The translations under genes and the position numbers were made by a program. Shown here piece by piece: positions 1-7,202 of a stretch of DNA of 64,000 bases (its first letter is position 1; every line of letters begins with the position of its first letter). Under the pieces are notes generated by a model. It saw only the letters and a program-made list of their open reading frames with translations. It did not search any database and was not told where the DNA came from. The DNA lies in the NCBI RefSeq assembly GCF_000503775.1, contig NZ_KI629785.1, positions 1,425,501-1,489,500 of the forward strand, given 5' to 3'. This stretch comes from Brevibacillus panacihumi W25 (lineage in GTDB: Bacteria; Bacillota; Bacilli; Brevibacillales; Brevibacillaceae).

Positions 1-1
1 A

Positions 2-238
2 CGTGAGATGGTAAGGGATCGCGATCCGGATCACATCTGTATCGTTTGGTGCGGCATTGAGCTTCATCGCATCAAGCCAAGTCTGATTACCGACCGGCCC
101 GAATGGCAGGAGATGACTGCGATCCGCAATAGCCGGGTCCATATTTTGGAGGAAGGTCTCTACTGCCGTCCCTCTCCCCGGATTCTGGATGGACTGGAGA
201 AGCTGGAAGCCCTGATCCGCCAGCCAGATGACCAATGA
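2..238 (+). CDS. Cobalamin-type (BtuF-like) substrate-binding protein, C-terminal fragment
   Basis: The reading frame is open from the left edge, so only the last 78 or so residues are present and the start lies outside the window. The fragment has a CG motif followed by a long helix region, then RPEW and the CRPSPRILDGLEKLEAL ending. This resembles the C-terminus of BtuF/FhuD-type periplasmic-binding domains (DPD..CG...RP.W...V..g.v........PgPR..eGLe.L). In Gram-positives such proteins bind corrinoids or siderophores for ABC import. The lipobox and ligand-binding lobe cannot be seen, so the substrate is an inference. A hairpin directly after the stop probably ends the transcript. Confidence 0.6.
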   Translation, partial: REMVRDRDPDHICIVWCGIELHRIKPSLITDRPEWQEMTAIRNSRVHILEEGLYCRPSPRILDGLEKLEALIRQPDDQ

Positions 239-240
239 AA

Positions 241-283
241 AAACGTTCAAGGACCGCTTACCGGGTTCCTGAACGTATTTTTG
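241..283. terminator. Bidirectional hairpin terminator
   Basis: ACGTTCA and TGAACGT arms close a longer imperfect stem (244-277). There is an A-run on the left and TATTTTTGT on the right, so the hairpin can end both the binding-protein gene on its left and the convergent yuiC on its right. Confidence 0.7.
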
Positions 284-294
284 TTGGGCCTTCC

Positions 295-915
295 TTATTC
301 GACTGGCTCTGCCATGGCGGCCACGCCCTTTTCATTGAGGGAGTTGAGGAAGGCTTCCGTTACCTTGCCTTCCCCTCGTTTTACGACATAGACGTCCACC
401 GACTTCTTGCCCCACTGCTTGAAGACATCCTGCTTGGTCTCAAAATAGAGGTCAATCTTGTTGCCGCGAATGGCTCCTCCTTTGTCCGCAACTACGCCGT
501 AACCGTAGCCCGGGATGTACAGGATCGTCCCCAGCGGGAAGACTCGCAGGTCCGCCGCGATGGTGGAATAATCATCCCTTCTGACTTTGACACCTGAATA
601 GGTAATCCCGTAGGACGGGTGCGACGGGGTTTTGCCTGTAGATTCAAAACCGGCGTAATACCCTGTCGCCACTACGCGCACTTTCGGATACTGTTCAAGC
701 ATCGTTTCTGTTTTATCTATCACCTGTGTAAGTGAAATGGCGGATACTGTGCGCTTCTTGACGACCCGCTGACCTTCCTTGATTTCCTTGATTCCAAATG
801 CAGAGTTGGCCCTCAATCCATCTCCGACTGCGTTATAGCCGTATCCGTCGCTGGCAAATCCGGTCAAAACCATGATTACGAGCATCAGGATACTGCTTAT
901 TCGCTTTCCATTCAT
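295..915 (-). CDS. yuiC: 3D-domain cell-wall protein, YuiC-like
   Basis: A 206-residue protein with an N-terminal hydrophobic signal or anchor (about residues 5-25). Its C-terminal half is a 3D domain: ATGYYAG, then [25 protein letters not shown] and a VDVYVV ending. The conserved Asp residues (ADLR, ADKGG, KIDLY) are those of the MltA-like double-psi beta-barrel. Bacillus YuiC proteins of this type are lytic-transglycosylase-like enzymes acting on peptidoglycan. GAGGAGG lies about 10 bases before the ATG. Although YuiB and YuiA lie upstream on the same strand, other genes and structured DNA separate them, so it is probably transcribed separately. Family assignment is firm; the enzymatic role is from homology. 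Confidence 0.85.
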   Translation of the reverse strand: MNGKRISSILMLVIMVLTGFASDGYGYNAVGDGLRANSAFGIKEIKEGQRVVKKRTVSAISLTQVIDKTETMLEQYPKVRVVATGYYAGFESTGKTPSHPSYGITYSGVKVRRDDYSTIAADLRVFPLGTILYIPGYGYGVVADKGGAIRGNKIDLYFETKQDVFKQWGKKSVDVYVVKRGEGKVTEAFLNSLNEKGVAAMAEPVE

Positions 916-1047
916 TTTTTGATAAACCTCCTCTCGGTTCTAGTCATGTCCCGAGGAAGAGGAAAATATACACAAATTTTGATCCGTTATAGAAATATTC
1001 CGTTTTTTGTGGTCGATTGTGGGCTTCGTATAGGCTTTGGTGGTGGG

Positions 1048-1262
1048 GAGGAAAAAGGAGAAAACGCTCCGGGCGGGGTGGGATCTTTGCTGGGGGCGTC
1101 ACTGGCCGCCTCCCACTCCAAAGGCGGAACCGCGGACAAAAGCAGCCGTCTCGAAGAAGTCATTCAAGGTTGTCCGCTAAATACGTGTTCCGCCTTTTCC
1201 GTTCCCGGCTTGGTCAAGATCCCAAATGCCTTCGCTTATCTCTCCTTTTTCCTCGACCAGCT
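1048..1262 (+). repeat. Structured dispersed repeat, copy A
   Basis: A 207-nt imperfect palindrome (1048-1254) plus a conserved 8-nt flank GACCAGCT (1255-1262). It is about three-quarters identical by eye to 61044-61258. Nested stems: P1 1048-1061 with 1241-1254 (14 bp), a short helix 1071-1074 with 1228-1231, P2 TGGGATCTT/AAGATCCCA (1079-1087, 1216-1224), P3 AAAGGCGGAAC/GTTCCGCCTTT (1120-1130, 1187-1197), and P4 GCGGACAA/TTGTCCGC (1132-1139, 1170-1177). Differences from copy B inside P1 and P4 are compensatory. It occupies most of the 355-base gap between yuiC and the next gene. It could be a structured RNA or a non-autonomous mobile or intergenic repeat; I do not recognise the family. Confidence 0.85.
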
Positions 1263-1270
1263 CAGTTCTT

Positions 1271-1609
1271 CTACACGTTCCAAGGTGAATCTTGTGATGA
1301 CTTACACTTCAGAATTGCAGAAATCAGGAAAAAAAGAGAGGGAATCATAAACAATTTGTACATGTTTCCGTTTAAAAATAAGTAGACGCTAAACGGAAAT
1401 GAAATGACAAACGAGATGATGATAAGCGGTGGTCGAACAAATGAAGCAATGAGTCCAATTAAAGCGGGAAGTAACAAAAGGATCGAGGTTAAAACGGAGA
1501 TCGAAGAGTCAAGGAATAAAAGAACCCAGAGGTACATTGTCGCTACAGAGGCAACCAAACCAAATAACAGCGAGATCGGATGATGGTACGATTTAATCAA
1601 ATTTTTCAT
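1271..1609 (-). CDS. Small four-helix membrane protein of unknown function
   Basis: A 112-residue protein made almost wholly of hydrophobic segments, about four predicted membrane spans, with a short polar C-terminus containing one Cys. GGGGGA lies five bases before the ATG, supporting translation. I do not recognise the family. Its stop codon lies eight bases from the end of structured repeat copy A, which would be in its 3' untranslated region on the opposite strand. The base composition is AT-richer than yuiC, suggesting an accessory gene. Function cannot be stated. Confidence 0.6.
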   Translation of the reverse strand: MKNLIKSYHHPISLLFGLVASVATMYLWVLLFLDSSISVLTSILLLLPALIGLIASFVRPPLIIISFVISFPFSVYLFLNGNMYKLFMIPSLFFLISAILKCKSSQDSPWNV

Positions 1610-1780
1610 TGAAGTCCCCCACTTAGTGCGATATGTAACACAAACATGGTATATTTACATAATATTACCAAAATATTCGATCGAATCGTTACATCTATTT
1701 GTTGTCAAGAAGATGGAAAAACCAACCACTAAAAGAGCCCCCAGTCGCTGTCCGAAAAAAATTAACTAAGGGGTGTAGGG

Positions 1781-2245
1781 ATGAAAGTCAAAAGAATTTT
1801 GTCATTCGGTGCATTGCTCATTATTTTCATCGGTATTTTTCTTCTATTCAATCATTCCCAAACATGGTCCTATCACTTTCAAGGAGCCAGCGAACATTGG
1901 GAAGGGGAGTGTATTTTGACACCTAACAGAGATAAGAGTATGGTGCTCTTCGTGGGTAAGCTGATGCCAAAAACTTCTGCGAATATCACCCAATTTACAG
2001 TTCAGACAGACTTGGTTATAGGCCGACCTAAGGTCACATGGGAATCACCAGATTTCGAGGAAGGGAAACCACTTCAAATATTTGGAGCAAGTGCGGGGAA
2101 TGGCTCCATTCCATTTCGTGCAGGAATGAGTACCGAAGAGATAAACAGTATTTTTTATCGGGACCTTGTTTTTGAAATCACCTGGAATGACGATTCGGGG
2201 ATGCATGCCGAAACAATTTTCTTGAAGTTTGTACCGCGTTCGTGA
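1781..2245 (+). CDS. Membrane-anchored or secreted hypothetical protein
   Basis: A 154-residue protein with an N-terminal signal anchor (MKVKRILSFGALL then IFIGIFLLF). The extracytoplasmic domain is predicted to be beta-rich, with alternating hydrophobic residues and many Ser/Thr. There is no lipobox Cys in the signal, and the only Cys is at EGECILT. AAGGGG lies eight bases before the ATG. It is AT-richer than the surrounding core genes and divergent from the four-helix protein at 1271-1609. I do not recognise the family. Confidence 0.6.
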   Translation: MKVKRILSFGALLIIFIGIFLLFNHSQTWSYHFQGASEHWEGECILTPNRDKSMVLFVGKLMPKTSANITQFTVQTDLVIGRPKVTWESPDFEEGKPLQIFGASAGNGSIPFRAGMSTEEINSIFYRDLVFEITWNDDSGMHAETIFLKFVPRS

Positions 2246-2268
2246 ACCACTCGATGGATTACCCTGCA

Positions 2269-2296
2269 CAAAAAAACAGGCCTGTCCTTGGCCTGC
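2269..2296 (-). terminator. Terminator after yuiB
   Basis: Reading leftward, the stem CAGGCC/GGCCTG (2277-2282, 2290-2295) is followed by a seven-T run just past the yuiB stop. Confidence 0.75.
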
Positions 2297-2303
2297 CATC
2301 TTG

Positions 2304-2564
2304 TTAAAACATCCGATATCCTTTTTTACGCAAAGTTTGAATCGTCCAACCGCTTGCGACGGTGCCGACCATTCCGCAGCCGAGAATAACCGCATCCCAA
2401 ATCCCTGGGACGATCTGTTGGTAGATGAGTGTTCCGATTACCACGCCGATCGCGATGATGATCGGGAGCCAGGTCGTACGCAAGATCATGTTAAAAATAA
2501 ATCCGATCCCAAAGCCAAGAACGGAGAATAGGACGATGGATACGACAAATTGCAGTATACTCAT
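2304..2564 (-). CDS. yuiB: YuiB-like membrane protein
   Basis: An 86-residue, strongly hydrophobic protein with two to three predicted membrane spans and a short basic C-terminus (RKKGYRMF). GGAGGG lies about ten bases before the ATG. I assign YuiB from size, character and position: it lies between yuiC and yuiA/yumB in the order known from Bacillus. No biochemical role is known for the family. The gene ends in its own T-rich hairpin. Confidence 0.65.
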   Translation of the reverse strand: MSILQFVVSIVLFSVLGFGIGFIFNMILRTTWLPIIIAIGVVIGTLIYQQIVPGIWDAVILGCGMVGTVASGWTIQTLRKKGYRMF

Positions 2565-2790
2565 GGATCGTTAGCCCTCCTGCCTATCTTTTCCGAAAAC
2601 GATATCCTGACGGAAAAAGATGGCTTGTTTTCGTATCCAAGTGTATCGAAATCAGCAAAACAGGTCAATACAAGAAGCCGATCCAATTGAATCACGCTCT
2701 AGTTGCTGCGCCCATCTGATGACAATCTGGCACAGTTGGGGTAGGATTAGAGCAGAGAAATTTTTTAAGGATGCTCGGAAAGGAAATCAA

Positions 2791-3519
2791 ATGGCGCTGC
2801 TCAATTTTCGTTCCGCTCAAAAATATATCATAACCGTTTTGGTGGCTTGCCTTTGTCTATTTGCGGTTGCACCTGTCTCGGAAAACGAGCCGATTGCACA
2901 GCAGCAGGAGATGGCCTATTGGTCGAGCTTTACCGGTGTTTACCACTTTGTCAGCGTTCGCTCTCATGTCCTGATCAAATTTTTGGACCACAAGCTGCAA
3001 GTCACCAGCCTGCCGGACATCTACCGGGATATTCCCGCTGCCTCTACCCCCCTGCCCGTTATGTTTCTGTGCATCATCCAGGTTCTGTTGATCCTTCTTT
3101 TGCTCGTGCCATTGAAGTATGGGTCCACCAGATTCGTGGCTGATGCCCTCGACGGAATCAGAAACATTCCAGAGAGGGGCAATAGACGAGATGAAAAACA
3201 ACGAACCCGTGAGCAAACTGATCGAGCGAACGGTAAAAGATTTGAAGAGTTTCCTCGTGTTTTTCGGGCTGGCAATCGTCGGACTGCTGGCAGCCAAATT
3301 TTACCTCGGATTTTAACAGCAAATCCTCCCCCAATTTTTGCGGGGAGGATTTTTAGATTGATTTTGTCATGGTTCTCTATTTTCTGCTTGCGAGGACGGC
3401 CTCTTGCGCATGTGCTCCTGTCCCCTCACAGCCGGGGCAACTCTCCGTCCCTCCCAGCAAGAGATGGAAATAACCTTCTCCTTTGCAGTATGGGCATTTT
3501 TCTTGTGCTTCTCTCATGA
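2791..3519 (+). CDS. Signal-anchored membrane protein, 3' end uncertain (possible frameshift)
   Basis: From the ATG at 2791 (AAAGGA upstream) the frame encodes a credible N-terminal part: a signal anchor (YIITVLVACLCLFAVAPV), a polar loop with FTGVYHF and a second membrane span (FLCIIQVLLILLLLVPL). After about residue 125 it becomes Arg-rich and stays open to 3519. On the way it runs through the small gene at 3191-3316 in another frame, a strong terminator at 3321-3354 and yuiA on the other strand. The tail is therefore probably not real, and the true end or a frameshift lies near 3120-3190. I do not recognise the family. Confidence 0.45.
   Translation: MALLNFRSAQKYIITVLVACLCLFAVAPVSENEPIAQQQEMAYWSSFTGVYHFVSVRSHVLIKFLDHKLQVTSLPDIYRDIPAASTPLPVMFLCIIQVLLILLLLVPLKYGSTRFVADALDGIRNIPERGNRRDEKQRTREQTDRANGKRFEEFPRVFRAGNRRTAGSQILPRILTANPPPIFAGRIFRLILSWFSIFCLRGRPLAHVLLSPHSRGNSPSLPARDGNNLLLCSMGIFLVLLS
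3191..3316 (+). CDS. 41-residue single-span membrane protein
   Basis: Begins MKNNEPVSKLIERTVKDLKS, an amphipathic charged helix, followed by one membrane span (FLVFFGLAIVGLLAAKFYLGF) up to the stop. GAGAGGGG lies about ten bases before the ATG, and a 10-bp GC-rich terminator begins five bases after the stop. Both are good signs of a genuine short gene. It overlaps the questionable tail of the 2791 frame and may have been translationally coupled to it. The amphipathic-plus-span plan resembles small bacterial membrane regulators, but no function is assigned. Confidence 0.6.
   Translation: MKNNEPVSKLIERTVKDLKSFLVFFGLAIVGLLAAKFYLGF
3321..3354 (+). terminator. Strong terminator after 3191 gene
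   Basis: AATCCTCCCC (3322-3331) pairs perfectly with GGGGAGGATT (3342-3351), followed by TTTT. Confidence 0.85.
3377..3517 (-). CDS. yuiA: YuiA-like small zinc-finger protein
   Basis: A 46-residue protein with two paired-cysteine knuckles: KCPYCKGEGYFHLLLGG and then SCPGCEGTG. These are DnaJ-like CxxCxGxG repeats expected to bind one zinc. AAGGGGAG lies a few bases before the ATG. Size, motif and position next to yumB/yuiB match YuiA of Bacillus. It is too short for most gene calls. The long + strand frame from 2791 runs antisense across it. The role is unknown; the zinc-binding fold is an inference from the Cys spacing. Confidence 0.8.
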   Translation of the reverse strand: MREAQEKCPYCKGEGYFHLLLGGTESCPGCEGTGAHAQEAVLASRK

Positions 3520-3642
3520 TGCTCTCCCCTTTCCCTTGCCATGCACTGGAAACAATTGCATGTATTTTCAGATAATTTAGATGAGTTTTATAATATCATG
3601 TTTTTGCTGCGCAACACAATCCAATGATCTCGGAAAAATGGC

Positions 3643-3682
3643 AAAAAATCGGCGGTGTAAGCGATAACATTGCCGATTTTTT
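3643..3682 (-). terminator. Terminator after Nudix gene
   Basis: AAAAAATCGGC (3643-3653) pairs perfectly with GCCGATTTTTT (3672-3682). Read leftward it follows the Nudix stop codon. Confidence 0.85.
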
Positions 3683-3697
3683 GCTTCATGCTTTGAA

Positions 3698-4174
3698 TTA
3701 CTTAAAAATCTTATAGGACGTGTACGAAAAGACCGGATCGATGGGATAGTTCCTGCCGCTCATTCCCTGCTCTCGCCTTCGGTATTCAGGAAGAATGATC
3801 TTCAGGTATGTCGAGGACAAAGGGTCCGTGATCAGCTGCTCAATCGGAATAAACCGCGTCTCCTCAATCTCGCCTTCCTGCGGGCGCGGCTCTCCCTCGA
3901 TGTAATCCATCCAGAAAACCACCATGTTGTCGCTGATCGTTCCACGGATCACCCCGGAGCGGATCGCTGCCACCTGACGAATCACGGCTGTCACCCCTGT
4001 CTCCTCCATCACTTCCCGTATGGCAGCCTCATCGACTGTCTCACCCTCCTGCACAAACCCGGCAGGAAACGACCACTGTCCCTTCAAGCCGCTATACGCC
4101 TTTTTCACGACCAATGCCTCGTCACCGCGAATTACGATGCCGCATGCGCCCAACCACACCTTGCCATCCCGCAT
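3698..4174 (-). CDS. Nudix hydrolase
   Basis: A 158-residue single-domain Nudix protein. The catalytic box is complete: GFVQEGETVDEAAIREVMEETGV fits GX5EX7REUXEEXGU (shown here only as its key residues G, E, RE..EE.G). Hydrolases of this kind split nucleoside diphosphates linked to another group, such as NADH, ADP-ribose or damaged nucleotides. The substrate cannot be read from sequence. AGAAGGAG lies ten bases before the ATG. A terminator separates it from yumB upstream, so it has either its own promoter in that short gap or read-through expression. Its position beside NADH-oxidising enzymes suggests, but does not show, pyridine-nucleotide housekeeping. Confidence 0.85.
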   Translation of the reverse strand: MRDGKVWLGACGIVIRGDEALVVKKAYSGLKGQWSFPAGFVQEGETVDEAAIREVMEETGVTAVIRQVAAIRSGVIRGTISDNMVVFWMDYIEGEPRPQEGEIEETRFIPIEQLITDPLSSTYLKIILPEYRRREQGMSGRNYPIDPVFSYTSYKIFK

Positions 4175-4197
4175 CCACCAGCACTCCTTCTGACTGC

Positions 4198-4226
4198 AAA
4201 ACCCCCGGCGCTTGAGTAGCCGGGGG
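4198..4226 (-). terminator. Terminator after yumB
   Basis: CCCCCGGC (4202-4209) pairs with GCCGGGGG (4219-4226), followed leftward by TTTT. It lies between yumB and the Nudix gene. Confidence 0.8.
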
Positions 4227-4254
4227 CATTCGATGTCCTTTTTCGTGGTCTAGC

Positions 4255-5445
4255 TTACAGCTTTACTTTTTTCAATGCAAGCCCGGCTCCGCCGATCTTC
4301 CACAGATAGCGCAGGTCGCTTGCCTTTTTCATCATGGCTGCAGTGCTGCCGAACAGCTTTTTCGAGCCTACTTGACCGATGCCTTCCCCTTTGCCCAAGG
4401 AAGCCAGCGTGCCTTGCAGATGAGGAACGAACTTTTGCGGAAGCTCCCCGCGCAGCATGGCCACCAGGTTGTCGCCGAGCGTTTCGCCTTCTTGTACCGC
4501 GATTTGTGCCGTTGGCGGATACGGACGCCCTTCTTCATTGAAGATCAGGGCGCAATCGCCGACGACGAAGACATTCTCATGACCCGGAGCACGCAGGAAC
4601 TCGTCTACCTTGACCCGTCCGCGCATGACCTCGAAGCCTGCTTTTTCCACGATGCTGTTGCCGCGAACCCCCGCAGCCCAGATCACGGTCTTGGATTTGA
4701 TTTCTTCACCCGTCGCGAGCAGTACGCCGTCCGGAGTGCATTTTTGGATCGGAGTGCCGATCTTGAACTCGATTCCTTTGCGCTCCAGTACTTCCATCGC
4801 ATACTTGATCAGCTCGGGATCGAAGCCAGGCAATGCGGTCGGAGCAGCCTCGATGCAATACACTTTCACCAGCGATGGATCTACGTCGAACTCCTCGCAC
4901 AACTCTGGAATCCTGTCTCCCAGCTCGCCGCAGAATTCGATCCCGGTAAATCCGGCTCCTCCAACGACAAAGGTGAGGTAATCCGTACGATCCGGCTCGC
5001 CTTTATACTTCGCGAACATGTACTCGATATGCTCGCGAATGTGGCGCACGGCATTGATGCTGCGAATACTGAAGGCATGCTCTTTCAAGCCCTCGATGCC
5101 GAATGTTTCCGGCTCGCTGCCAAGTCCGATGACCAGGTAATCATAGGAGAGAACGGTTCCATCCTCGAGTGTGACGGTTTGTTCCTCGGACTGGATGGAT
5201 TGGACTGTCCCTTTGACGAAATTGACCTTGTCATGATTAAGGATGCCGTCTAGATTGACGCGGGCGTGGTCTGCCGTAGAAGTCCCGGCAGCCGGTTCGT
5301 GCAGCCAAGTCGTGATGTAATGGTAATTGTGCTTGTTGACCAACGTGATTTCCGCTTCATTGTAATTCAGTTTTTTTTGCAGCTGCAGAGTCGTCAGCAA
5401 TCCTCCGTACCCTGCACCAAGGATGAGGATTTTGGGTGTGCTCAT
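4255..5445 (-). CDS. yumB: Type II NADH dehydrogenase (NDH-2), YumB-like
   Basis: A two-Rossmann flavoprotein oxidising NADH and passing electrons to menaquinone at the membrane face without proton pumping. The FAD motif GAGYGG is at the N-terminus, the NADH motif VVGGAGFTGIEFCGEL is central, and AAGVRG and VFVVGDCA follow. Aromatic/hydrophobic C-terminal helices fit membrane attachment. I choose the internal ATG at 5445 because GGAAGGG precedes it and MSTPKILILGAGYGG matches the family start; an upstream in-frame start at 5502 would add 19 unlikely residues. It is divergent from yumC across a 337-base gap holding Rex-like dyads, so control by the NADH/NAD ratio is plausible. Confidence 0.9.
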   Translation of the reverse strand: MSTPKILILGAGYGGLLTTLQLQKKLNYNEAEITLVNKHNYHYITTWLHEPAAGTSTADHARVNLDGILNHDKVNFVKGTVQSIQSEEQTVTLEDGTVLSYDYLVIGLGSEPETFGIEGLKEHAFSIRSINAVRHIREHIEYMFAKYKGEPDRTDYLTFVVGGAGFTGIEFCGELGDRIPELCEEFDVDPSLVKVYCIEAAPTALPGFDPELIKYAMEVLERKGIEFKIGTPIQKCTPDGVLLATGEEIKSKTVIWAAGVRGNSIVEKAGFEVMRGRVKVDEFLRAPGHENVFVVGDCALIFNEEGRPYPPTAQIAVQEGETLGDNLVAMLRGELPQKFVPHLQGTLASLGKGEGIGQVGSKKLFGSTAAMMKKASDLRYLWKIGGAGLALKKVKL

Positions 5446-5486
5446 GGTATCCCTTCCATTCATCAACAGTGATATTTGGGCGAAGT

Positions 5487-5504
5487 TTGTGCGAATTTTC
5501 ACGT
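5487..5504. promoter_or_regulatory. Weaker Rex-like dyad upstream of yumB
   Basis: TTGTGCGAATTTTCACGT matches 10 of the 14 fixed positions of the Rex consensus TTGTGAANNNNTTCACAA, including both TGTG/CAC cores. It lies 42 bases before the yumB ATG. Confidence 0.35.
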
Positions 5505-5550
5505 AGAATGTTAGAAAAAAATCAGTGCGAAGTCATTGTGAAGAATTTAT

Positions 5551-5568
5551 CTGTGAAAAAATGCACAA
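5551..5568. promoter_or_regulatory. Candidate Rex operator in yumB-yumC intergenic region
   Basis: CTGTGAAAAAATGCACAA matches 12 of 14 fixed positions of TTGTGAANNNNTTCACAA. Rex represses NADH dehydrogenase and fermentation genes when NADH is low. The rest of this 337-base divergent gap (5446-5782) is AT-rich with several T- and A-runs and another loose dyad (GTGAC..GTCAC near 5600). I see no RNA gene in it. Confidence 0.5.
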
Positions 5569-5736
5569 ACTCACGTAATACAAAATGTGACAATTTTTTA
5601 ACAGTCACCCTCATCATATCCACAGTGCATTCTTTTTGCAAGCCTTTTTTCTATATTCGCAATATTGTTGTCTGCTAAACGAAAAAAGGTTAAAAAAGCT
5701 GTTTTTTCCCTGCTTTTTTTAAATTGGAAGTATAGG

Positions 5737-5742
5737 TATAAT
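5737..5742 (+). promoter_or_regulatory. yumC: -10 box of yumC
   Basis: A perfect TATAAT lies 40 bases before the chosen TTG start. The -35 region is T-rich but not close to consensus. The box overlaps an in-frame ATG at 5741, which argues against that ATG being the start codon. Confidence 0.5.
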
Positions 5743-5782
5743 GAGGAAGGAGTTTGTTCAGAATATTTCGGAGGTGCTGAGA

Positions 5783-6793
5783 TTGAATTTTCTGCAAAAG
5801 GACGAGCAAGTATATGACATCACGATTATTGGCGGCGGACCTGCCGGCTTGTTTACAGCATTTTACGGCGGAATGCGACAAGCAAGTGTAAAAATAATCG
5901 AAAGCATGCCGCAGCTTGGCGGACAGCTTTCTGCTCTTTATCCGGAGAAGTACATATACGATGTTGCCGGATTCCCCAAGGTTTTGGCTCAGGATCTGAT
6001 CAATAATCTGAAAGAACAGATTTCCCAATTCCAGCAAAGCGTCTGCCTGGAAGAAAAAGTGGAAAATGTCGTGAAGAATGATCAGGATGTGTTTGAGATC
6101 ACGACTGATAAGGGCATCCACTACTCCAAAGCAGTGATTATTACCGCGGGAGTAGGCGCATTTGAACCGCGCAGACTGGAACATCCCGATGCCGTCAACT
6201 ACGAGAAATCCAATCTGCACTACTTCGTCACCGATCTGAACTCCTTCAAAGGGCAACGTGTAGCCGTCATCGGCGGCGGCGATTCTGCTCTGGACTGGTC
6301 TTTGATGCTTGAGCCGATCGCCAAGGAGGTCACGCTCATTCACCGCCGCGACAAGTTCCGTGCCCACGAACACAGTGTAGAGATGCTGATGGCCTCCAAA
6401 GTTAAGGTAACGACTCCATACGAAGTAGCAGCCCTGCATGGCGACGGCAAAATTGAGCGCATCACGCTTGCTAACTGCAACACAAAAGAGGAAATCGCGC
6501 TGGACGTCGATGCGGTAATCGTCAACTTCGGCTTCATCTCTTCCCTGGGCCCGATCAAAAATTGGGGCCTGGAGCTGGAAAAAGGCTCAATCGTCGTCAA
6601 TTCCCGCATGGAGACAAATATCCCCGGCATCTATGCAGCTGGAGATATTGCCACCTATCCAGGAAAAGTAAAGCTGATCGCCGTCGGTTTTGGCGAGGCC
6701 CCTACAGCCGTAAACAACGCCATCGCCTACATCAATCCCAACGCAAAATTGCAGCCAGGCCACTCCTCCAGCATGGACAATTTCAAATCGTAA
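5783..6793 (+). CDS. yumC: Ferredoxin/flavodoxin-NADP+ reductase, YumC type
   Basis: A thioredoxin-reductase-like FAD/NADPH enzyme that shuttles electrons between NADPH and ferredoxin or flavodoxin. The FAD motif [21 protein letters not shown], the [18 protein letters not shown] stretch, the NADPH motif GGGDSALDW and [10 protein letters not shown] are nearly identical to B. subtilis YumC as I recall it. The thioredoxin-reductase CxxC is absent, as expected. I start at TTG 5783 because CGGAGGTG lies six bases upstream and the protein then begins like YumC; the ATG at 5741 overlaps the -10 box. The gene ends in a strong terminator. In Bacillus it feeds Fe-S assembly and flavodoxin-dependent enzymes. 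Confidence 0.92.
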   Translation: MNFLQKDEQVYDITIIGGGPAGLFTAFYGGMRQASVKIIESMPQLGGQLSALYPEKYIYDVAGFPKVLAQDLINNLKEQISQFQQSVCLEEKVENVVKNDQDVFEITTDKGIHYSKAVIITAGVGAFEPRRLEHPDAVNYEKSNLHYFVTDLNSFKGQRVAVIGGGDSALDWSLMLEPIAKEVTLIHRRDKFRAHEHSVEMLMASKVKVTTPYEVAALHGDGKIERITLANCNTKEEIALDVDAVIVNFGFISSLGPIKNWGLELEKGSIVVNSRMETNIPGIYAAGDIATYPGKVKLIAVGFGEAPTAVNNAIAYINPNAKLQPGHSSSMDNFKS

Positions 6794-6802
6794 TGACTGC
6801 CA

Positions 6803-6842
6803 AAAGTCCTGCCGCTCCTCACTGAGCTGTGCAGGACTTTTT
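6803..6842 (+). terminator. Terminator after yumC
   Basis: AAAGTCCTGC (6803-6812) pairs with GCAGGACTTT (6831-6840), followed by TTT. Confidence 0.85.
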
Positions 6843-6914
6843 TGCCTTCTGCATACCTTCCTCCCTGTTCGCACACAGTAAAAAGGAAAATCATGCTCGG
6901 GAGGCGTCATCGCG

Positions 6915-7196
6915 ATGAGTTATCTATGTCCAGTCTGCAACGGATTCGACACGCTTCAGGAGGACTGCCCTCGCTGTCAAACCACAATGATAGACGGCGG
7001 GCGTCTTTACGATTATTACGGCGACTACAGCCCTTACCGGGAGATCGATGACGCAAAGCTCGACAACGGTTTTTCGGATCTGCTTCACCATCATTGCCTG
7101 CATCAATGCTTTTGCCCTACCTGTGCGGCAGAGCGCACTGTCATCATCGAAGAATGGAATACCAAAAAGGGCGCATTTCCCATACGCCCCTCCTAG
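6915..7196 (+). CDS. Small zinc-ribbon-type protein
   Basis: A 93-residue protein with three CxxC pairs: CPVC and CPRC near the N-terminus, and CPTC in the C-terminal half. It also has a His cluster (HHHCLHQC) in the middle. This suggests one or two structural zinc sites. GGGAGG lies about ten bases before the ATG. I do not recognise a named family. The neighbours give no operon: yumC ends upstream at a terminator, and the next gene converges. Confidence 0.65.
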   Translation: MSYLCPVCNGFDTLQEDCPRCQTTMIDGGRLYDYYGDYSPYREIDDAKLDNGFSDLLHHHCLHQCFCPTCAAERTVIIEEWNTKKGAFPIRPS

Positions 7197-7202
7197 GTCT
7201 TC

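Noticed and set aside
919..1350. Open frame across repeat copy A, with a similar peptide readable in copy B (61074-61298)
   Set aside because: Peptide similarity follows from nucleotide similarity. There is no ribosome site, differences are not concentrated in third positions, and the stems show compensatory changes, which fits RNA or DNA structure rather than coding.
5741..5782. ATG at 5741 as the yumC start
   Set aside because: It overlaps the TATAAT box, lacks a ribosome site, and the TTG at 5783 has a strong one and matches the family N-terminus.
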